Positions 60,296-64,000 of a stretch of 64,000 bases of DNA are shown one piece after another. How positions within the stretch are numbered: position 1 is the first letter of the stretch; every line of letters starts with the position of its first letter. The position numbers and the translations under genes were made by a program. The notes under the pieces were generated by a model. It was not told where the DNA came from. It saw only the letters and a program-made list of their open reading frames with translations, and did no database searches. The stretch is from Bacteroidota bacterium (GTDB lineage Bacteria; Bacteroidota; Bacteroidia; Chitinophagales; Chitinophagaceae). Where the stretch lies: assembly GCA_018267625.1 (NCBI GenBank), contig JAFDYC010000057.1, positions 20,436-84,435 on the forward strand, written 5' to 3'.

Positions 60296-60931
60296 ATGAA
60301 TACTTCTCAAGATTTTGCCGCCCGACTGCTGCAAATTAAAGCCCTGCAGATAAACGCCAACAAACCGTTCCAATGGGCATCCGGCTGGCTCTCGCCCGTG
60401 TATTGCGACAACCGGAAGGTGCTCTCCCACCCTTACCTGCGCGACTTTGTAAAAAGCGAACTGGCCAATATGGTGTTGCATCATTACCCGGATGCTGAAG
60501 TGATAGCCGGTGTGGCCACCGCAGGAATCGCTCATGGTATTATGGCTGCGGACCTGCTGAAGCTGCCGTTCATCTATGTGCGTTCAAAACCTAAGGAACA
60601 TGGCATGGGCAACCAGATTGAAGGTGAGATGAAACCCGGACAAAAAGTGGTGGTCGTTGAAGACCTGGTAAGCACCGGTAAAAGCAGCTTGCAGGCAGCC
60701 GAAGCCATCCGGGCTGCCGGAGGCGAAGTAGTTGGCATGTGTGCGTTGTTCACCTATTCATTTCCAGCCGCCGCCCAAGCTTTCGAGGCCGCTCAGATTC
60801 CGCTCCACACCATCTCCGATTACCCGGCACTGATGGACGTAGCGCTGGCCCAAAAGCTCATCAGCGAATCCGAAAAGGAGCTGCTTGCACAATGGCGTAC
60901 AGCGCCAGAGCTTTGGGGCCGCCCTGCCTGA
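60296..60931 (+). CDS. pyrE: Orotate phosphoribosyltransferase
   Basis: Joins orotate and PRPP to form OMP in pyrimidine synthesis. 211 residues from ATG 60296 (MNTSQDFAARLLQIKALQIN). PRPP-binding motif VVVVEDLVSTGKSSLQA near residue 120, preceded by GVATAGIAHGIMAADLLKLP and YVRSKPKEHGMGNQIEGEMK with the catalytic flexible loop Lys. WASGWLSPVYCDNRKVLSHP binds orotate. The promoter directly upstream rules out the longer frame starting at 60092. Confidence 0.94.
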   Translation: MNTSQDFAARLLQIKALQINANKPFQWASGWLSPVYCDNRKVLSHPYLRDFVKSELANMVLHHYPDAEVIAGVATAGIAHGIMAADLLKLPFIYVRSKPKEHGMGNQIEGEMKPGQKVVVVEDLVSTGKSSLQAAEAIRAAGGEVVGMCALFTYSFPAAAQAFEAAQIPLHTISDYPALMDVALAQKLISESEKELLAQWRTAPELWGRPA

Positions 60932-61009
60932 ATCCTAACTCAACAGAACAAACCCATACCTGGATTTTCTGCTCCAGTGTAATGCCTTTAATACAGATTC
61001 CGGAACTAC

Positions 61010-61972
61010 ATGCCCGAAAAGAATCCTACGGAAAGCAAGTGGAAAGCATGGCTGCTGCTGATGCGCTGGCGCAACCTGCTCATCATTGCGCTGACACAAC
61101 TCGTGGCCTGGAGCTGTGCTATTGTGCCGGTTCCGGGGCTACAAGTGCTCCGCCCGTTCCCTTTTCTGCTACTCTGCCTTTCTACCCTCTTTATTGCCGC
61201 CGGCGGCTACATCATCAATGATTATTTCGACATCCGCATTGATGTCATCAACAAGCCGGACAAGGTGATCCTGGAACGCATCATCCCCCGCAAACAGGCC
61301 ATCATTGTACATTCTTTGCTGAATATCCTGGCCATTCTACTGGCTGCCATGCTGGCAATCCCTGCCGGGCATCCCGAATGGCTTTTACTGCAAGTTTTTT
61401 GTACCGCCTTGCTTTGGCGCTATTCCACGCATTGGAAACGCCAGTTTATGATTGGGAATGTGGCCGTATCGCTGATGACGGCGCTGACTATCGTTGTGCT
61501 TATCCTCTACGAACCAGCCTTGCACGGGGCCACGCGCAGTCTCTGGGTGATGCACCGTTTTCAGCTTAGCCCCATGACGGCTTTAGCCACCCTGGCTTTC
61601 TTCGCATTCATCCTCACCTGGATGCGTGAAATCGTGAAGGACATGGAAGACTTTAAGGGCGATGATGCTGAGGGTTGCGTGACGATGCCTATTCGCTGGG
61701 GCCTGCTGGCCAGCTCCCGCTTTGTGCAGGTGCTGGGTGTGCTCGCCATCCTGGTTTTGCTGGCGGCACTGACCTGGCTGGCCTTTCAGCTTCGCCATCC
61801 CTGGCTGCATGTGCCACTTTATTTTATACTCGGAACGGTAGTGGTTCCCTTGGGCATCTGGTGCTGGCGTCTGCCGCGGCGCAGCGGCCCCGAACATTAT
61901 CACCTCGTCAGCACCCGGTTGAAAGAAATCATGATTTTCGGTGTGCTTTGCCTCGCCATCCTGACTCTGTAA
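61010..61972 (+). CDS. UbiA-family prenyltransferase
   Basis: 320-residue integral membrane protein with about eight helices. The Mg2+/diphosphate motifs are NDYFDIRIDVINKPDK near residue 70 and REIVKDMEDFKGDDAEG near 205, both with the Asp-rich pattern of UbiA enzymes. Bacteroidota members are often named geranylgeranylglycerol-phosphate geranylgeranyltransferase-like; menaquinone (MenA) or haem O synthesis are alternatives. The substrate cannot be fixed. Its stop codon is two bases before the ATG of maf, so they share a transcript. Confidence 0.85.
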   Translation: MPEKNPTESKWKAWLLLMRWRNLLIIALTQLVAWSCAIVPVPGLQVLRPFPFLLLCLSTLFIAAGGYIINDYFDIRIDVINKPDKVILERIIPRKQAIIVHSLLNILAILLAAMLAIPAGHPEWLLLQVFCTALLWRYSTHWKRQFMIGNVAVSLMTALTIVVLILYEPALHGATRSLWVMHRFQLSPMTALATLAFFAFILTWMREIVKDMEDFKGDDAEGCVTMPIRWGLLASSRFVQVLGVLAILVLLAALTWLAFQLRHPWLHVPLYFILGTVVVPLGIWCWRLPRRSGPEHYHLVSTRLKEIMIFGVLCLAILTL

Positions 61973-61974
61973 TT

Positions 61975-62532
61975 ATGGAAAAGCTCATCCTCGCTTCCGG
62001 CTCGCCCCGTCGCAGGCAACTGCTGGAGCAGGCGCATATAGATTTTGAAGTCATCAGCCCGGATGTGGATGAAACGATTCCCCCCGGTATGGATGGCACT
62101 GACTTGCCGGCTTTTTTAGCCCAAAAAAAGGCAAAGGCTGTAGCAGAAAAATTCCCTGACAGGGATATTCTTGCCGCCGACACGGTGGTGTTGCTGGGTA
62201 ACGAAATCCTGGGAAAGCCAGCCAGCGATTATGAAGCAAAGGCCATGCTGACGCGGCTTTCCGGCCAAATGCACCGCGTTGTTACCGGCGTTTGCCTTTT
62301 GCTGCATGGAAAGGATCATGTCTTTTCTGTAATTACCGAGGTCTATTTCCGCCAACTGAGCTACGAGCAGATTTCCTTTTATGTGGACCACTACCACCCT
62401 TTAGACAAGGCGGGAGCTTATGCTATCCAGGAGTATATCGGCATGGTGGGCATTGAAAAAATAGTCGGCGACTACTACAACGTGATGGGCCTGCCGGTGG
62501 GGGATGTAGTGCCTATGCTGGCTTCGATTTGA
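61975..62532 (+). CDS. maf: Maf-family nucleotide pyrophosphatase
   Basis: House-cleaning enzyme hydrolysing non-canonical or modified nucleoside triphosphates such as dTTP/UTP analogues. 185 residues from ATG 61975 (MEKLILASGSPRRRQLLEQA). The signature SGSPRRR near residue 8 is followed by DVDETIPPGMDG, ILAADTVVLLGNEILGKP with the metal-binding Asp, VVTGVCLLL, and AGAYAIQEYIGMVGIEKIVG. The open frame extends into the UbiA gene, but the ATG after its stop is the natural start. Confidence 0.92.
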   Translation: MEKLILASGSPRRRQLLEQAHIDFEVISPDVDETIPPGMDGTDLPAFLAQKKAKAVAEKFPDRDILAADTVVLLGNEILGKPASDYEAKAMLTRLSGQMHRVVTGVCLLLHGKDHVFSVITEVYFRQLSYEQISFYVDHYHPLDKAGAYAIQEYIGMVGIEKIVGDYYNVMGLPVGDVVPMLASI

Positions 62533-62553
62533 TTAGTTGTCCGGTGCAAATGC

Positions 62554-63693
62554 TCAGGTGCTCCTAACGATGAGCGCAACCAGCTCCTTTGCGGCCTGGC
62601 TCCCCAAGGCAACCCCCATCCCGCCCATTCGGAAGGCGCCAAACACGCGGCCATTAAAGGCTTTCACGATGGGGGCCTTCGTGGGGCCAAAGGCCATGAT
62701 GCCCGCCCAGCGCATCGCGATCTTAAAATCCTGACCGGGTAAAATCAGCTCGCGCAGCTTTCGCTCCAGGTCTTCCTGGATGAGTGTTGTCAGCGCAAAC
62801 TCTGTCGTGCGTTCCGCTTCAAAATCCAGGTTGCGCCCGCCGCCAATCAGCACACGTCCATCCAGCTCGCGGAAATAATAGTAGCCCGCATCGTAATGAA
62901 AGATACCCTTGATACGCAGGCCCGCGATGGGTTCGGTAATCAATACCTGCCCCCGACCGGGTGTTACATCTTCTGTGGGCAGCAGTTCGGCAGCGAAAGC
63001 ATTCGTGCAAATGCTCAACGTCTTCGATTTCAGCAGCAGTGCCTCGCGCCGGAAGGCATCCTGAACCGCTACCGTCACGCTATCCGTGCCCTTTTCGAAG
63101 CGCAATACTTCCGCGCCTGTCTTCAGCTCCACGCCCCGGCTCATGGCCAATAGCAGCAGGCTGTGCATCATCTTACCGCTATCAAGGCTGCCTTCGCAAG
63201 TGTTTTCAATCAAGCCGGCAACCTGATTTTTGGGAAAGCCAAAATCGCCGATGCGCGCATGGGCAGGAAGGAAGGCATCGCAGCCCAGCAGCGGACGGAG
63301 CAAGGCATTCAGATAGTCTAACCGATCCAATACGCCTACTTCTTCCTTCCCCAGCAATTCAAAGCCACCATCGGCGCGGTATCCCAGGTCGTCGTCGCTC
63401 AGCCGTTGGCGTAGCAAGTCCAGGCCAGCCTTACGTCGCAGGAACAGGCCGGCCACTACTTCTTCCTCCTGATTCTCCAGGTCGGCCAGCAGCTCTGAGG
63501 CGCTGCCCATGCAAGCGAAGCCCGCGTTGCGTGTGGTGGCGCCGGTAGGCAACAGGCCTCGTTCCAGCACCAACACCCGCGCCTTAGGAAATCGTTCTTT
63601 TAACTCAATAGCAACTGACAAACCCACAATGCCGCTGCCCACCACGATGTGGTCATAGCCCGTGAAGGACTGGCGTTCCCAATAGGAGAGCAT
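62554..63693 (-). CDS. FAD-dependent oxidoreductase, glycine/D-amino acid oxidase-like
   Basis: 379 residues from ATG 63693 (MLSYWERQSFTGYDHIVVGS). Dinucleotide-binding VVGSGIVGLSVAIELKERFP near residue 16 and the ERGLLPTGATTRNAGFACMG loop of the DAO/MnmC/GlcD family, then ICTNAFAAELLP, RGQVLITEPIAGLRIKGIF and WAGIMAFGPTKAPIVKAF with the FAD-contacting tail. The substrate is unknown; sarcosine, glycine or other amino acids are typical. The start is supported by the one-mismatch promoter TACCTTTC three bases upstream; the frame is open to 63792. The last base of maf is 21 nt away on the other strand. Confidence 0.85.
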   Translation of the reverse strand: MLSYWERQSFTGYDHIVVGSGIVGLSVAIELKERFPKARVLVLERGLLPTGATTRNAGFACMGSASELLADLENQEEEVVAGLFLRRKAGLDLLRQRLSDDDLGYRADGGFELLGKEEVGVLDRLDYLNALLRPLLGCDAFLPAHARIGDFGFPKNQVAGLIENTCEGSLDSGKMMHSLLLLAMSRGVELKTGAEVLRFEKGTDSVTVAVQDAFRREALLLKSKTLSICTNAFAAELLPTEDVTPGRGQVLITEPIAGLRIKGIFHYDAGYYYFRELDGRVLIGGGRNLDFEAERTTEFALTTLIQEDLERKLRELILPGQDFKIAMRWAGIMAFGPTKAPIVKAFNGRVFGAFRMGGMGVALGSQAAKELVALIVRST

Positions 63694-63696
63694 TGG

Positions 63697-63704
63697 GAAA
63701 GGTA
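63697..63704 (-). promoter_or_regulatory. Possible promoter of the FAD oxidoreductase gene
   Basis: TACCTTTC on the minus strand, one mismatch to TAnnTTTG, three bases before the ATG at 63693. Confidence 0.35.
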
Positions 63705-63790
63705 AAAATTTGCCGGATGACCCGCTATGCCGCCAATAGACTTCACCGACATGAGAGCCAATATGGCTGGGAAACAAGGTTTCATGAAAC

Positions 63791-63822
63791 AAAAAGAGGG
63801 GGCCATTGGAATGGGCCCCCTC
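63791..63822 (-). terminator. Terminator after the right-edge T9SS gene
   Basis: 9-bp stem GAGGGGGCC (63796-63804) with GGCCCCCTC (63814-63822), loop of nine. On the minus strand the stem is followed by TTTTTGTTTC. It lies 27 nt after the stop at 63850. Confidence 0.88.
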
Positions 63823-63849
63823 AAGGGAAATGATGGGAAACGTCAGCCA

Positions 63850-64000
63850 CTACTTATGCAGGCTGATAATCCGCGACAGTTGCTCCCCTTCTGCCTTTAA
63901 AGTGACCATATAATTTCCAGGAGGCGCATCGCTCAGGTCTATCTGTTCGGAATAAGACTGCGGCAGAGCCTTCAGGTGCTGCTGCCACAATTGCCGGCCA
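63850..64000 (-). CDS. C-terminal end of a T9SS type A cargo protein (5' part outside window)
   Basis: The last 50 codons of a minus-strand gene that runs off the right edge. The translated tail reads LPQSYSEQIDLSDAPPGNYM followed by VTLKAEGEQLSRIISLHK, the final strands of a T9SS type A sorting domain (I-DLS-xxPxGxYxVxL). It stops with TAG at 63850 and a strong terminator follows. Nothing can be said about the passenger domain. Confidence 0.8.
   Translation of the reverse strand, partial: GRQLWQQHLKALPQSYSEQIDLSDAPPGNYMVTLKAEGEQLSRIISLHK

Noticed and set aside
1..64000. CRISPR array, prophage or complete insertion sequence
   Set aside because: No regularly spaced repeats, integrase, phage structural genes or transposase were seen anywhere in the window.

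Overview
The window is a gene-dense piece (about 50 genes) of a Bacteroidota chromosome, most likely from the order Chitinophagales (the order is an inference). Signs of the phylum: a gldC gliding gene, two proteins ending in type IX secretion (T9SS) sorting domains, a DUF6029-like outer-membrane protein, and many copies of the phylum-specific promoter motif TAnnTTTG just upstream of start codons, where Shine-Dalgarno sequences are mostly absent. GC content is near 50%. I found no rRNA, tRNA, CRISPR array or complete insertion sequence.

Layout. 1-3173 (minus): an aminosugar-kinase-like gene, AMP nucleosidase and a double ABC-transporter ATPase cut by the left edge. 3329-11444: S41 protease, an orphan HsdR-N domain protein, an abundant OmpA-type protein, polyprenyl diphosphate synthase and uvrA. 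11573-18600 is the accessory island: a large DNA adenine methyltransferase, an HTH/PIN toxin-antitoxin-like pair, a superfamily 2 helicase and a GIY-YIG (T5orf172) nuclease, all on the plus strand with tight spacing. 18932-33435 is housekeeping: RlmI-like methyltransferase, PabA/TrpG, CvpA, YqeY, GldC, RluA-type synthase, YbeY, FeoA, LldE-like protein, RibH, TPR protein, PdhA, MBL hydrolase, a giant PD40/beta-barrel protein, an SDR protein and FtsY. 33604-49254: esterase, POTRA barrel protein, Cys/Met-metabolism PLP enzyme, DAHP synthase-chorismate mutase, YraN, sugar-phosphate isomerase, PH-like membrane protein, proline dehydrogenase, a T9SS cargo, TopA, methylmalonyl-CoA mutase and a DUF7935-like protein. 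49589-64000: FusA, PLP decarboxylase, TrmH-type methylase, ClpS, TlpA, a DUF6029-like protein, UppP, QueE, FolD, NUDIX, PyrE, UbiA, Maf, a FAD oxidoreductase and the tail of another T9SS protein.

The island at 11573-18600 is the best candidate for an under-described system. Methylase, helicase and T5orf172 nuclease resemble, in order and size, the Bacillus subtilis yeeA-yeeB-yeeC cluster (from memory), but here an antitoxin/PIN pair is embedded between methylase and helicase. I read it as a DNA-modification-based defence operon with a built-in addiction or abortive module. The methylase is compositionally mosaic over its presumed target-recognition region.

A second unexplained signal is a 138-139 bp intergenic repeat with terminal inverted repeats, at 37881-38019 and 51846-51983, with a third decayed copy near 56805-56931. 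It looks like a MITE. A third signal is that several TAnnTTTG promoters lie only 3-9 nt before the start codon, which points to leaderless or nearly leaderless mRNAs.
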